Shown here piece after piece: positions 34,343-43,351 of a stretch of DNA of 64,000 nt (position 1 is the stretch's first letter; every line of letters begins with the position of its first letter). A model generated the notes under the pieces. It did not search any database, was not told the DNA's origin, and saw only the letters and a list, made by a program, of their open reading frames with translations. This DNA is from JAFGXT01 sp963677165. GTDB taxonomy: Bacteria; Verrucomicrobiota; Lentisphaeria; Victivallales; SZUA-371. The translations under genes and the position numbers were made by a program. The DNA is taken from contig CAXXSX010000001.1 in assembly GCA_963677165.2 (NCBI GenBank), positions 558,001-622,000 on the forward strand, written 5' to 3'.

Positions 34343-34592
34343 AAATTCAGAGATTGTAGAATTTTTATGTGATGAGATCGCTTCGGTTGTTCATTGCAGT
34401 AAGGACAAAGTTACTGGCGATACTCCTTTTCTGTCGCTGGGAATGCACTCCATGATATTTGTTGAACTGTTGATCAGTATCGAAAAGAAGTATGGGGTAA
34501 AGCTTATTAATTCAGGACTTGCAGTTGCTGACCTGACCAGCGTTTCATCGCTTGCCGAGCGAATATCTTCCGAGCTGGAAAAACAAAAGTAG
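34335..34592 (+). CDS. Acyl carrier protein 2
   Basis: The 85-residue protein has the carrier fold with the attachment Ser39 in SLGMHSMIFVELL. The residue before Ser is His rather than the Asp of the common DSL motif, a form more often seen in carrier domains of NRPS-like or ligase-loaded systems. It overlaps the upstream gene by 8 bases and lies 10 bases before a condensation-like acyltransferase. It could therefore carry the starter or the acyl group used by that enzyme. Confidence 0.82.
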   Translation: MDKNSEIVEFLCDEIASVVHCSKDKVTGDTPFLSLGMHSMIFVELLISIEKKYGVKLINSGLAVADLTSVSSLAERISSELEKQK

Positions 34593-34602
34593 CGGGGATT
34601 TC

Positions 34603-35886
34603 GTGAAAAGCAGATATCACCTCAACGGTATTGACTGGGTTGTGCAGGCTTTGCATCGCGACAGTCGAAACGCAGCCGGAGGAGATTACCATTTTTTTAT
34701 CGCGGTAGAACTTAATACTTTTCCTGACCCGGCAAAACTGCGGGAATGTTTTAATCGTATTACCGAACTCTTCCCTCCTGTTCAGGGGCGCTTCTGTCGT
34801 GACTGGTTGAATCTGGCACCTTACTGGAAAACCGCTCGGGAAATTGTCGAATGTGATTTTAAATATATTAAAGTCGAGTCCGACGATGGCATTCATGATG
34901 AGCTTGAAAAGTGGCTCAATCTCCGGTTTGACGACAAGGCTCCCCTGGTTGCCGGTATGTTGTTGAAAAAGCCCGATGATACAGCTGTTTTTGCCTGTAA
35001 ATTTGATCATCGTATTTTCGACGCGGCGGGAGGCGAAAAGTTTATTGAGCTGCTGCGCAAAACCTGGGACGGTGAGAAAATCGAACCCGAAAAATATATG
35101 TTGAAGCAGGGGCCGTGGCTGAATGAGTGGAAGCACCAGTTTGAATGCGGACGCACTGTAAATCGGGTGCTGCGTCAGGTCTCCAGTCAGGGGGTGCCGG
35201 CGCAGCTTTGCGATCATAACAACGGAACAAATCATTTCCGCCGAATTGTTATTGACGGCGATGATTTTCAACGACTCCTTGCCCATTCCGATAATATTGC
35301 CGGGCCCATGATGTTAATGCCGTATCTTCAGGCGCTTATCCAGAATGGACTTTATGAGGTCTTGAAATTACGGGGTTTTGACAACCCTTTTTGCCTGTGT
35401 CCGATTTCCGTTGATTTACGTGGCATGGGTTCCGATGAGCTGTTTTTTAATAACTGGTCGATGATGCCGATGTATTCGCATGGTGCTGATTTTCACGATT
35501 TTAAATCGGTTGTTGAAGCTCAGAAAGAACTATTTTACGAGTATATGAAGAACCGTTTCCCATATTGTCTGAACCGGGCAAATATGTTGACCCGCATTGT
35601 GCCTTTACCCATTTATACCCGTTTTGCCGTAACGCCCTTTCATGGTACGGCTGGTACGGCAATGACCGCATTGCTCAACCGGGAAGAGTTCAATTCTCCG
35701 GACTTGTTTGGCTGCGGCGTTAAAAACCTTTATCATGTACCGAAGATTCCGGCGCGTCCCGGAATCGGTATTTTTATGAACCGTAAGGGCGATTCTTTGA
35801 ATGTTACGTTGTCGTGGATTGATGGCGTAATTAATAGATTTGAACTGGAAATTCTCGAAGGATGCCTGACTGATAAGGCCTTGTAA
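34603..35886 (+). CDS. Condensation-domain-like acyltransferase
   Basis: The product (427 residues from GTG 34603) belongs to the CoA-dependent acyltransferase/NRPS condensation superfamily. The motif FDHRIFDAAGG holds His136 and Asp140 of H-x(3)-D-x(2)-G, and LCPISVDLRGMG in the second half matches the conserved strand after the latch region. Enzymes of this kind form ester or amide bonds between a carrier-bound acyl group and an alcohol or amine. In the cluster it could attach the polyene to a lipid or join two acyl units. GCGGGGA lies 5 bases before GTG 34603, just after the ACP2 stop. The function is inferred from the motif and position. Confidence 0.65.
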   Translation: MKSRYHLNGIDWVVQALHRDSRNAAGGDYHFFIAVELNTFPDPAKLRECFNRITELFPPVQGRFCRDWLNLAPYWKTAREIVECDFKYIKVESDDGIHDELEKWLNLRFDDKAPLVAGMLLKKPDDTAVFACKFDHRIFDAAGGEKFIELLRKTWDGEKIEPEKYMLKQGPWLNEWKHQFECGRTVNRVLRQVSSQGVPAQLCDHNNGTNHFRRIVIDGDDFQRLLAHSDNIAGPMMLMPYLQALIQNGLYEVLKLRGFDNPFCLCPISVDLRGMGSDELFFNNWSMMPMYSHGADFHDFKSVVEAQKELFYEYMKNRFPYCLNRANMLTRIVPLPIYTRFAVTPFHGTAGTAMTALLNREEFNSPDLFGCGVKNLYHVPKIPARPGIGIFMNRKGDSLNVTLSWIDGVINRFELEILEGCLTDKAL

Positions 35887-35937
35887 TCATAGAGCGGGAT
35901 TGATATATTATCATTTTATGAATCAAGAGGGTGGATA

Positions 35938-37350
35938 TTGAACATTTATAAATGCATAGAGCTTGAAGCTGCCGCGTTCAGCGCGAAAAATGCTGTGGTC
36001 TACAACGGGAAGTCGTGGACCTATGGTGAAATGTTTGATATTGTTAACCTCCTTGCCGATGAACTCAAAGATCAGTTGAACGGGGTCGGAAAAATGGTGG
36101 CGCTGCGCTGCTATGACTCCTCCGAATGCGTATTTATCAGTCTGGCCCTGCTGGCGGCGGATGCCGTCCTGATTCCTGTTTCCCCGGCGATGCCGGATGA
36201 TGAAGTTAACGAACTGTGCGGCAGTATCGGAGCTGACTTTTTTATTGAAACCAAGGCGTTGAATAACAAGGCTTATTCGTTTTTTTGTTGTGATGTAGAG
36301 ATGTTCCTGAATCCGTTAAATGACGGAAGCTCTCTGGCATATAAAGGAGATGAACATCCGGCGTTTATTCGATTTTCTTCCGGAACCACAGCCGAAAGCA
36401 AGGGCGTTATGATCACGCATGAGGCGGTAATGGAACGTACCGCCGCCGCTAATTACGGGCTGGAGATTTCCAGCAACGATACTGTGCTCTGGGTGTTGTC
36501 GATGGCGTATCACTTTGTGGTGACCATACTATTGTTTCTGCGTCGCGGCGCGACAATGGTGATTTGTCATGAACCTACTTTGCTGTCAATGGCTCCTCTG
36601 CTGGAGGAACATGATATTACCGTGCTTTATGCGACCCCGTATCATTACGGCATGATGACCCGTTCGGATTCTTTTTCCGCCTTGATGCTGGATGAAGTCA
36701 GGCTGGTGGTGTCTACCGCTATGGCTTTGGATGAGAATATCGCAAATGATTTTAAGGCCAAATTCAGCACGGACATCCGTCAGGCATACGGCATTATCGA
36801 AGTGGGGCTGCCGTGCATAAGTGCTCCTGGCATACCGTTTGTTCATGGCCTGGTGGGACATCCGCTGCCGGTTTATAACGTGGAACTTCGGGATTGTGAC
36901 GAACAGGGGATTGGAGGGATCGCGATTAAGGGACCCGGTATGTTTGGCGGGTATGTCCGTCCTTATATGAGTTTTGATGAGGCATGTCCGGGCGGATGGT
37001 TCGATACCGGTGATCTGGGGCATTTTGATGAGGATGGCAATCTGTATATTGTGGGGCGGTCCAAAAATATTATCAACTTTGCTGGTATGAAGATATTTCC
37101 CGGCGAGGTGGAAAGTGTGATTAAAACGTATCCCGGTGTGGCTGATACTGTGGTCTATGGCGTTGCCAATGCTGAATATGGTGAACTTCCATGTGCGGAT
37201 GTAGTCGGTAACAATTTGGATATCGCGGAGATACGTCGGCATTGCTATGAGAGCCTGAGTCCGTGGAAAGTACCGAAAGAGTTCCTGGTGGTTGACCGCA
37301 TAGAGAAAACGTTGAGCGGTAAAAATAAACTGAAACGGAAGTCATCATGA
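35938..37350 (+). CDS. Adenylate-forming (ANL) acyl/aryl ligase 1
   Basis: The 470-residue enzyme has the ATP-binding loop SSGTTAESKG at residues 147-156, the YGIIEVG adenine region, the GWFDTGDLGHFDEDGN hinge segment and a C-terminal catalytic Lys in SGKNKLKR. It should activate a carboxylic acid as acyl-AMP and load it onto an ACP or CoA. In aryl-polyene clusters the equivalent ligase activates the aryl starter, often 4-hydroxybenzoate. The start is the TTG at 35938: GAGGGTGG lies just before it and the first residues fit the fold, while the nearby ATG 35918 is in a frame that stops at once. Its end overlaps the methyltransferase gene by 4 bases. Confidence 0.85.
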   Translation: MNIYKCIELEAAAFSAKNAVVYNGKSWTYGEMFDIVNLLADELKDQLNGVGKMVALRCYDSSECVFISLALLAADAVLIPVSPAMPDDEVNELCGSIGADFFIETKALNNKAYSFFCCDVEMFLNPLNDGSSLAYKGDEHPAFIRFSSGTTAESKGVMITHEAVMERTAAANYGLEISSNDTVLWVLSMAYHFVVTILLFLRRGATMVICHEPTLLSMAPLLEEHDITVLYATPYHYGMMTRSDSFSALMLDEVRLVVSTAMALDENIANDFKAKFSTDIRQAYGIIEVGLPCISAPGIPFVHGLVGHPLPVYNVELRDCDEQGIGGIAIKGPGMFGGYVRPYMSFDEACPGGWFDTGDLGHFDEDGNLYIVGRSKNIINFAGMKIFPGEVESVIKTYPGVADTVVYGVANAEYGELPCADVVGNNLDIAEIRRHCYESLSPWKVPKEFLVVDRIEKTLSGKNKLKRKSS

Positions 37351-38147
37351 GCAGGCGGCGGCTGAAGGAACTGCACGATTATTACTGGTATCCGGCTTTA
37401 ATGCGTGAATATATGACGGATTTTCTGGCTTTTTTCGCACTGCATTTTTTTCAGTACAATCCGGTGTTTCCGGTTATCGCAAAGGTGTTGCGTGATACCG
37501 GGATAACAAAAATTCGCGATCTTTGTTCCGGCGCGGCGAGCTGCGTTCCCCGGCTTGAAAAATATCTTAATGAAAAGAATTCGTGCAATGTGCGGATAGA
37601 ACTAACCGATCTGTATCCGAATATAAAAGCGTTCCAGCGCGTTGCCGATGCGGCGGGACCGATGGTTAGCTACTGCGAACAACCGGTGGACGCGATGAAT
37701 ACAACATCGGAGGGACGAGAATTCCGGATGATGTTCTCAGCGGTGCATCATTTTAATGAGGAAGAACTTGAAAATATTATTAGCAACGCCATGGATAATA
37801 ATTGTGCCATCGGTTTTTTTGATTATGCCACTAGAAATCTCTTGTTGACTCTGCTGCTTATGCCGGGCCTCATCCCGCTTATTTGGTGTGTTACCCCATT
37901 TTTGCGTCCTTTTTCATGGACACGCCTGCTTCTAACGTATATATTACCAGTCGTTCCGGTATTGATTTTCATTGATGGATTTATTTCGCGCTGGAACGCG
38001 TATGCGGCTAAGGATTTTGAGCATTTCAGAGGGCTGGTCGAGTCAAGGGGGTGGAAGTGCGAGAGCGCTACTCTTCCGAATTTTTTCTATACCGGGGAGG
38101 TGCTTTATTTTATTTGTTGTCCGCCGGATGCAGATAAAAAACAATAA
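37347..38147 (+). CDS. Membrane-associated SAM-dependent methyltransferase-like protein
   Basis: The 266-residue protein has a class I methyltransferase motif I (IRDLCSGAASCVPRLE) and an acidic strand-2 end (IELTDLYP). Two long hydrophobic helices near residues 160-215 (LLLTLLLMPGLIPLIWCV and LLLTYILPVVPVLIFI) would tie it to the membrane. Aryl-polyene clusters often include a methyltransferase that methylates the aryl head. It overlaps the ligase gene by 4 bases (ATGA). Catalytic competence cannot be proved from motifs alone because post-I motifs are weak. Confidence 0.7.
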   Translation: MSRRRLKELHDYYWYPALMREYMTDFLAFFALHFFQYNPVFPVIAKVLRDTGITKIRDLCSGAASCVPRLEKYLNEKNSCNVRIELTDLYPNIKAFQRVADAAGPMVSYCEQPVDAMNTTSEGREFRMMFSAVHHFNEEELENIISNAMDNNCAIGFFDYATRNLLLTLLLMPGLIPLIWCVTPFLRPFSWTRLLLTYILPVVPVLIFIDGFISRWNAYAAKDFEHFRGLVESRGWKCESATLPNFFYTGEVLYFICCPPDADKKQ

Positions 38148-38232
38148 CCTACCTCAATGCAAGCATATGAGGGATTGAAAACGCTTTTAATAAACGCCGT
38201 CCGTTGGAACGGACAATAAAACAGGTTGATAT

Positions 38233-39465
38233 ATGCAGAGAGTTGTCGTCAGTGGCTATGGAGTGAACAGTTGTTACGGTTTTGGAGCGGATGCGCTCCG
38301 TGACGGTTTGAAATCGGGGCGTTCCGGAGTGAAAAGACTTGAGGAACTTGCCGCTTACAAAGGACTGCATTCGTTGATTGGCGCGGTGGTTGATGATGTT
38401 GAAGCTCAGATCAAATCAATTCCCCGAAAATATCGTCGTTCCATGGGCCGGATTGCTCAGCTTGCTGCTCTTGCCGCTAATGAAGCCAAAGAAAGTTCGG
38501 GACTGACCGAAGAGATTATCACCGGCCCTCGAACCGGTTGTATCATGGGATCGACCATGGGCAGTGCCAGAACGCTTGACGAAGTATTTAAAACAATCAT
38601 TAAGGAAAACAATCTGGCGGAAGTTTCCGGCATGGAGTTTTTTAAATGCGTATCCCACACCGTGGCGATGAATTGTGCCCAGATGCTGGGCATCAGCGGA
38701 TGCATACTCAGTCCGTCGTCGGCCTGCGCGTCTTCGCTGCAGGCAACCGGGCTTGGAATCCAGATGATCCGTTCGGGAATGATGGATGTGGTATTCTGCG
38801 GCGGTGCGGAAGAACTTAACGCTCTGGTTGTCGGTACGTTTGACAGCTTGATGGCGGCATCCAGCAAGTATAACGACGAGCCGGAAAAGACTCCGAGACC
38901 ATTTGATGCCGCGCGTGACGGACTGGTTTGCGGCGAAGGCGCCGGGGTTTTGGTATTGGAAAGTCTTGATCACGCTTTGGCACGGGGAGCAACCATCTAT
39001 GCGGAATTAACCGGATACAGTACCTGTGGCAATTCAAGCCACATCAGTCAGTCCGATACCGTGTCGATTGGGCGCTGCATCCGACAGGCGCTTGACGATG
39101 CCGGAGTTGCTCCCGAATCCATTGATTATGTCTGCGCGCATGCCACCGCTACGATGCAGGGGGACGCGGCAGAGGCTCAGGCTATTGCTGAAACAATAGG
39201 AGCGGAGGTGCCGGTGAGCAGTCTGAAAGGGGGAATCGGGCATACGCTTGGAGCATCGGGGGCGATTGAACTGATTGCTACAATGTTGATGATGCAGGAA
39301 GATCTTATTTATCCCACAGTGAACCTGACTCAGGTGGCGGAGGAATGTACCGGGATAAATCATGTCAGCAAGCCTCTTGAAAAGCATATAGACGTATTTT
39401 TGAAAAACTGTTTTGCTTTTGGGGGAATAAATGCTGTTGTTGTGGGGAAGAGATACGACTCTTAA
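38233..39465 (+). CDS. Beta-ketoacyl-ACP synthase, FabF-like (KS2)
   Basis: The 410-residue enzyme has the complete catalytic set: Cys165 in SSACASSLQATG, His303 in CAHATATMQGD and His337 in GIGHTLGASG. The ATAT form of the first His motif resembles the FabF-like ketosynthases of aryl-polyene clusters, which often read HGTAT or HATAT. It may perform the first condensation on the aryl starter or a parallel chain. An 85-base gap with a small GTCCGTT/AACGGAC palindrome (38199-38214) precedes it. Confidence 0.92.
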   Translation: MQRVVVSGYGVNSCYGFGADALRDGLKSGRSGVKRLEELAAYKGLHSLIGAVVDDVEAQIKSIPRKYRRSMGRIAQLAALAANEAKESSGLTEEIITGPRTGCIMGSTMGSARTLDEVFKTIIKENNLAEVSGMEFFKCVSHTVAMNCAQMLGISGCILSPSSACASSLQATGLGIQMIRSGMMDVVFCGGAEELNALVVGTFDSLMAASSKYNDEPEKTPRPFDAARDGLVCGEGAGVLVLESLDHALARGATIYAELTGYSTCGNSSHISQSDTVSIGRCIRQALDDAGVAPESIDYVCAHATATMQGDAAEAQAIAETIGAEVPVSSLKGGIGHTLGASGAIELIATMLMMQEDLIYPTVNLTQVAEECTGINHVSKPLEKHIDVFLKNCFAFGGINAVVVGKRYDS

Positions 39466-39546
39466 GCAGTAGTTTTAAGTTGTAATGTCTTTTGTTTGTA
39501 TTATATTAGAATGAGGTGGAATTTATGCTTAAAGGATTACATATTA

Positions 39547-39801
39547 ATGGATACTGAACTCAAAGCGAAAGTAAAAAGCGTTTTTGTTGAATTTTTCGAG
39601 ATACCGGAGGAGGAGTTGCTTGACGATAAACTGTTATTCGACGACCTTGGACTTGACAGTCTGGACATTGTTGATTTGATTGTCGGATTGCAGAAACAAT
39701 TCAAACTGGACCTGCGCCAGTACAGCGAGATCCAGAGTATCCGTACTTTTGGTGATGTTTGTGAAGTTGTAGAGCAAATCCTCAAGGAAAAGCAGAAATA
39801 G
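39547..39801 (+). CDS. Acyl carrier protein 3
   Basis: The 84-residue protein has the attachment motif LGLDSLDIVDLIVGLQ with Ser38. AAAGGA lies 8 bases before ATG 39547, so the in-frame upstream ATG at 39496 is not used. It stands between KS2 and a PlsC-like acyltransferase. It is one of three distinct ACPs, more than the two common in aryl-polyene clusters. Confidence 0.9.
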   Translation: MDTELKAKVKSVFVEFFEIPEEELLDDKLLFDDLGLDSLDIVDLIVGLQKQFKLDLRQYSEIQSIRTFGDVCEVVEQILKEKQK

Positions 39802-39851
39802 TCCTGTCTCCTTTTTTACTGTTTCCGATTTTTTACTTTGATTGGATAAAA

Positions 39852-40610
39852 ATGAATCAATATACATTAGGGCAGAAATTATTCAGCTCACTATTTTACT
39901 TTCGGCTTATTGTCGTATCGTTTTTGTATTGCATTTGTCCTGGATTGTTTTTTTTGTTGGTATTACCGTTTCAGTCCAGAAAGCGCCGACAGAATACCTG
40001 GCGGTGGGCAATTAAATTTTATGGCAAAGCGGTGCTGGCTCTGTCCGGTTATCCGTTCATCAGGATACACTATAACGATCTGGCGCCGGAGGAAACGGCT
40101 CCGGGGGTTTATATTTTGAATCACCGTTCGGGATCGGATGCGTTTATGGTGGCGTTTCTTCCCGGCGGAGTGATCCAGGTGGTAAACGACTGGCCCTTTA
40201 AGTTGTTTTTCTACGGTTTTTTCGCAAAACTGGGTGGATATTATAATATCAAGGGGACTCCATGGGAGGAATTTCTTAAGGAAGCCGGAGATGATATCTT
40301 AAAGTACAAGTTTTCCGTGGTGGGATTCCCGGAAGGTACCAGGTCGGGGTGTGCGGAAATGGGGAAATTCCATGGCGCGTTGTTTCGTCTGGCGCAGGAA
40401 ATAAAGTGTCCGGTATATCCGGTGGTGCTAACTGGTAACGATAAGATTCCGGACCTGAAATTTGTTATGCATCCGGGGACAGTGAATATCTATAAATTAC
40501 CGGCAGTTCAACCGGAAACCTTTGATGGCTGGAGCGGGTTTAAACTTAAAAATTACGTTAGAGATTTAATGGCTGACAAGATCAGCGAATTGGAAAAAGA
40601 CAATGGGTGA
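39852..40610 (+). CDS. PlsC-like 1-acylglycerol-phosphate acyltransferase family protein
   Basis: The 252-residue protein has an N-terminal membrane helix (VVSFLYCICPGLFFLLVLPF), the catalytic H-x4-D motif NHRSGSD at His91/Asp96, and the glycerophosphate-binding FPEGTRS block at residues 159-165. It should acylate a lysophospholipid-like acceptor at the inner membrane. Aryl-polyene clusters usually contain such an enzyme, thought to place the polyene chain on a lipid. Its end overlaps the next gene by 8 bases. Confidence 0.88.
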   Translation: MNQYTLGQKLFSSLFYFRLIVVSFLYCICPGLFFLLVLPFQSRKRRQNTWRWAIKFYGKAVLALSGYPFIRIHYNDLAPEETAPGVYILNHRSGSDAFMVAFLPGGVIQVVNDWPFKLFFYGFFAKLGGYYNIKGTPWEEFLKEAGDDILKYKFSVVGFPEGTRSGCAEMGKFHGALFRLAQEIKCPVYPVVLTGNDKIPDLKFVMHPGTVNIYKLPAVQPETFDGWSGFKLKNYVRDLMADKISELEKDNG

Positions 40611-41925
40611 ATTTATTTATAACAGGGAACTGGACTATGCTTCTCTGGAGCATATCGTGGAAATGCAGGAAAAACTTCTGAAACAACATATGCTCCACTG
40701 CAAGGACAATTCCCCGTTTTACCGTAAGTTGCTAAGTGATGTCGATTTGTCCGGTAATTCATTTGATATTTTAAAAACTCTCCCTTTTACTGATAAATCC
40801 CAACTCAACAGCTCTCCTCAAAGTTTTACGGCGGTTCCTGAAAATGACATTCGTGACATCGTATTTTCATCCGGTACTACCGGAAATCCGCTGCCGGTGC
40901 CTTATACAGAGAATGACCTCAAGCGGCTCACTTACAATGAGTATAAATCATTTCTTGCCTGTGGAATGCTGCCCAGCGACAGGGTTCTGCTGACTTGTAC
41001 CCTTGACCGTTGCTTTATCGCCGGTCTGGCCTATTACGAAGGGGCTAAAGCGATCGGTGCCGCTACGATCCGAAACGGGTTGAATACGCTGGAGAGTCAT
41101 GTCGAGATCATTCGGCGTTTGCAGCCTACAGTGATTGTCGGGGTACCCTCATTTCTGAAACGTCTGGGCATGTATCTTGAAGATGAAAGATTGAAAATTG
41201 ATCATGTTCGCATGCTGATATGTATCGGAGAGCCGATACGGGACCGGCAGTTTGGCCTGAACTCTCTTGGAAAGTTGCTGGAAAAAAGCTGGAGCGCAAA
41301 AGTGTATTCCACCTATGCTTCTTCTGAAACGATTACATCGTTTTGCGATTGCACCGCAGGTAACGGCGGACACCTTCATCCTGATCTTGGCGTACTTGAA
41401 ATTGTTGATGAAGATGGCAACCCGGTTCCGGATGGCGAGGTCGGCGAGATTGTGATGACGCCTCTGCGGATGGAGGCCATGCCGCTGCTGCGTTTCCGTA
41501 CTGGCGATATGAGTTATATTACCCGTGAACCGTGTGTCTGCGGAAGAAATTCTTTACGGCTTGGGCCGGTGCTTGGACGCAAGCAGCAGATGATGAAGAT
41601 TAACGGTACTACTTTATATCCTCAGACTGTTTTTACCGCGCTGGAAAATATTGAGCCGGTTGTTGACTATTACGTTATTGCCCGTGAAGGTGAGAACAGA
41701 ATGTACGACTATGCGGAAGTGCATGTGGCGCTGGAAAGCGATGCGGCTGATATTGAGTCGATCATCAGACGTCTTGCCGCGCATATCCGTATAAAACTGC
41801 CCATGTATATTACCGATATCGCCGATGTCAGGGCAAAAGTATTCTCTTCCAGCAACCGAAAACCCCAGCGCTTTTTCGTGCTGAATTCAGACGGCTCGGA
41901 AGGAGGGGCTGATGGGATACAATAA
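40603..41925 (+). CDS. Phenylacetate-CoA ligase-like (PaaK-type) adenylate-forming enzyme
   Basis: The 440-residue enzyme has the ATP loop FSSGTTGNPLPVPYTE (SSGTTG at 89-94). STYASSETITSF and LRFRTGDMSYI follow, then a C-terminal domain starting KMMKINGTTLYPQ, close to PaaK and its relatives. PaaK-type ligases activate aryl acids as CoA thioesters or load them onto carriers. As the second ligase of the cluster it may supply the aromatic starter while the ligase at 35938 activates another acid, or the reverse. It overlaps both neighbours (8 and 14 bases). Confidence 0.85.
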   Translation: MGEFIYNRELDYASLEHIVEMQEKLLKQHMLHCKDNSPFYRKLLSDVDLSGNSFDILKTLPFTDKSQLNSSPQSFTAVPENDIRDIVFSSGTTGNPLPVPYTENDLKRLTYNEYKSFLACGMLPSDRVLLTCTLDRCFIAGLAYYEGAKAIGAATIRNGLNTLESHVEIIRRLQPTVIVGVPSFLKRLGMYLEDERLKIDHVRMLICIGEPIRDRQFGLNSLGKLLEKSWSAKVYSTYASSETITSFCDCTAGNGGHLHPDLGVLEIVDEDGNPVPDGEVGEIVMTPLRMEAMPLLRFRTGDMSYITREPCVCGRNSLRLGPVLGRKQQMMKINGTTLYPQTVFTALENIEPVVDYYVIAREGENRMYDYAEVHVALESDAADIESIIRRLAAHIRIKLPMYITDIADVRAKVFSSSNRKPQRFFVLNSDGSEGGADGIQ

Positions 41926-43351
41926 TTTTACTTTCTTACTGGATGAGATAAAGGAAGCAGCTCGGAATAACCGTCTGCTTTCACTGGAAATCGAGCCGAC
42001 ACTGGCGTGCAACTATCATTGTCCGTACTGCTATGCCGCCAATAATGATATTCCCGATAATGAACTTTCTTTCGACGAACTCTGTGATGTGATCAACCAG
42101 GCTCATAAGCTGGGCGCCAGAAAAGTTGTCCTTCTTGGCGGAGAGCCGTTGATTTATGATCGGCTGTTTGATTTGATTGACTTTATCAGCTCCCTTGAAA
42201 TGGCCACTGAATTATTTTCCAATGGTGCGTTGCTGACATCGAAAATGGCCATGAAACTGTTTGAGAAAAAAGTGAACCTGGTGCTCAAACTTAATTCCTT
42301 TAAAGCCGACGTGCAGGCACAATTGACCGGGGAGGAAAATGCTTTAGCCAACGCGAAGGCCGCAATTGAGAATGCCCGTAATGCCGGATATCCGGCGGAG
42401 GATGTAAGGCTGGCGATTAGTACGGTTATCAGCAACGCGAACATTGATGAAATGGAAGAGCTCTGGCGTTATGCCAGGGATAACGGAATTACCCCATATT
42501 TCGAGGCAATTACACCTCAGGGAAAAGCCAATGAAAACAGTTGGCTGCAACCCGATTCCGGCAAGCTGCAGAGCGTATTCGAGCGGTTGTCCGAGGTTGA
42601 CCGGGAATATGGTCATGAATGGATTCCGCGTCCGCCTTTGGTTGGAGATCGCTGCATGCGGCACCTGTATTCATGTCTGGTAACCAGTTCAGGTAAGGTT
42701 TTTCCCTGTGTGGGCATTGATGAGCCGGTTGGAGATGTTCGGGAAACTTCGCTGTTCAATATTATCCACGACAGTGAAATTATTCAGGATTTGCGCGAGT
42801 ATGCTGATAAAATTAAAGAGCCGTGTGCTTCCTGCGAGATGCATTCAGAGTGTTTCGGGTGTCGTGGCGCCGCGTATCAGCTGACTGGCGACTGGTTGGC
42901 TGCCGATCCCATTTGCTGGAAGCATGGAGAAAAGCGTGGCGCAATCGATTTTCTGCCGGTCGATGCTGAAAAATTTATTCCCCATAAACCGCCTGTAAGA
43001 ATGGTTGATACCCTGGATAAGATTGGCGAACAGTACGCTGAGGCTACAGTAAAGGTCGGCCCCGGCGTTCCGTATGTGGATGAGGCGGGAAAGGTGCTGG
43101 ACTCGGCATTTATAGAAATGATTGCGCAGTCTCTGGCTGCCGATGACGGATTTGGTCGCAACGGCCCCTGCGAAGGAGTGATTATTGGAGTCACTAACTT
43201 TAAGGTACATGGCGGGGCCGAAGTTGGAGACTGTTTGAACATCCGTATTTTTAAAGACGTAAAATTCGGCAACTGGGGCATTGTTCACGGGCAGGTAAAT
43301 AAGTCAGGCAAACTAATAGCCGAAGCGGAGGTGAAAGTATGGAAAGAGTAA
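41912..43351 (+). CDS. Radical SAM/SPASM enzyme fused to a hotdog 3-hydroxyacyl-ACP dehydratase domain
   Basis: Residues 25-240 are a radical SAM core with Cys33, Cys37 and Cys40 in ACNYHCPYCYAANN and the GGEP motif at 76-79. Residues 245-340 are a SPASM-type region with Cys248, Cys255, Cys266, Cys305, Cys308, Cys314, Cys317 and Cys335, enough for extra iron-sulfur clusters. Residues ~345-479 form a FabZ/ApeP-like hotdog domain (FIPHKPPVRMVD with His358, SAFIEMIAQSLAADDG with Glu402). SPASM enzymes usually modify peptides, sugars or small molecules; joined to a dehydratase, this one probably acts on a carrier-bound substrate. The frame is continuous and codon use is even, so this is a true fusion. 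It overlaps LolA by 13 bases. Confidence 0.9.
   Translation: MGYNNFTFLLDEIKEAARNNRLLSLEIEPTLACNYHCPYCYAANNDIPDNELSFDELCDVINQAHKLGARKVVLLGGEPLIYDRLFDLIDFISSLEMATELFSNGALLTSKMAMKLFEKKVNLVLKLNSFKADVQAQLTGEENALANAKAAIENARNAGYPAEDVRLAISTVISNANIDEMEELWRYARDNGITPYFEAITPQGKANENSWLQPDSGKLQSVFERLSEVDREYGHEWIPRPPLVGDRCMRHLYSCLVTSSGKVFPCVGIDEPVGDVRETSLFNIIHDSEIIQDLREYADKIKEPCASCEMHSECFGCRGAAYQLTGDWLAADPICWKHGEKRGAIDFLPVDAEKFIPHKPPVRMVDTLDKIGEQYAEATVKVGPGVPYVDEAGKVLDSAFIEMIAQSLAADDGFGRNGPCEGVIIGVTNFKVHGGAEVGDCLNIRIFKDVKFGNWGIVHGQVNKSGKLIAEAEVKVWKE

Noticed and set aside
36586..37242. Long antisense open frame (218 codons) over the ligase gene
   Set aside because: No family motif and no ribosome site; it is an out-of-frame shadow of the clear adenylate-forming enzyme on the plus strand.
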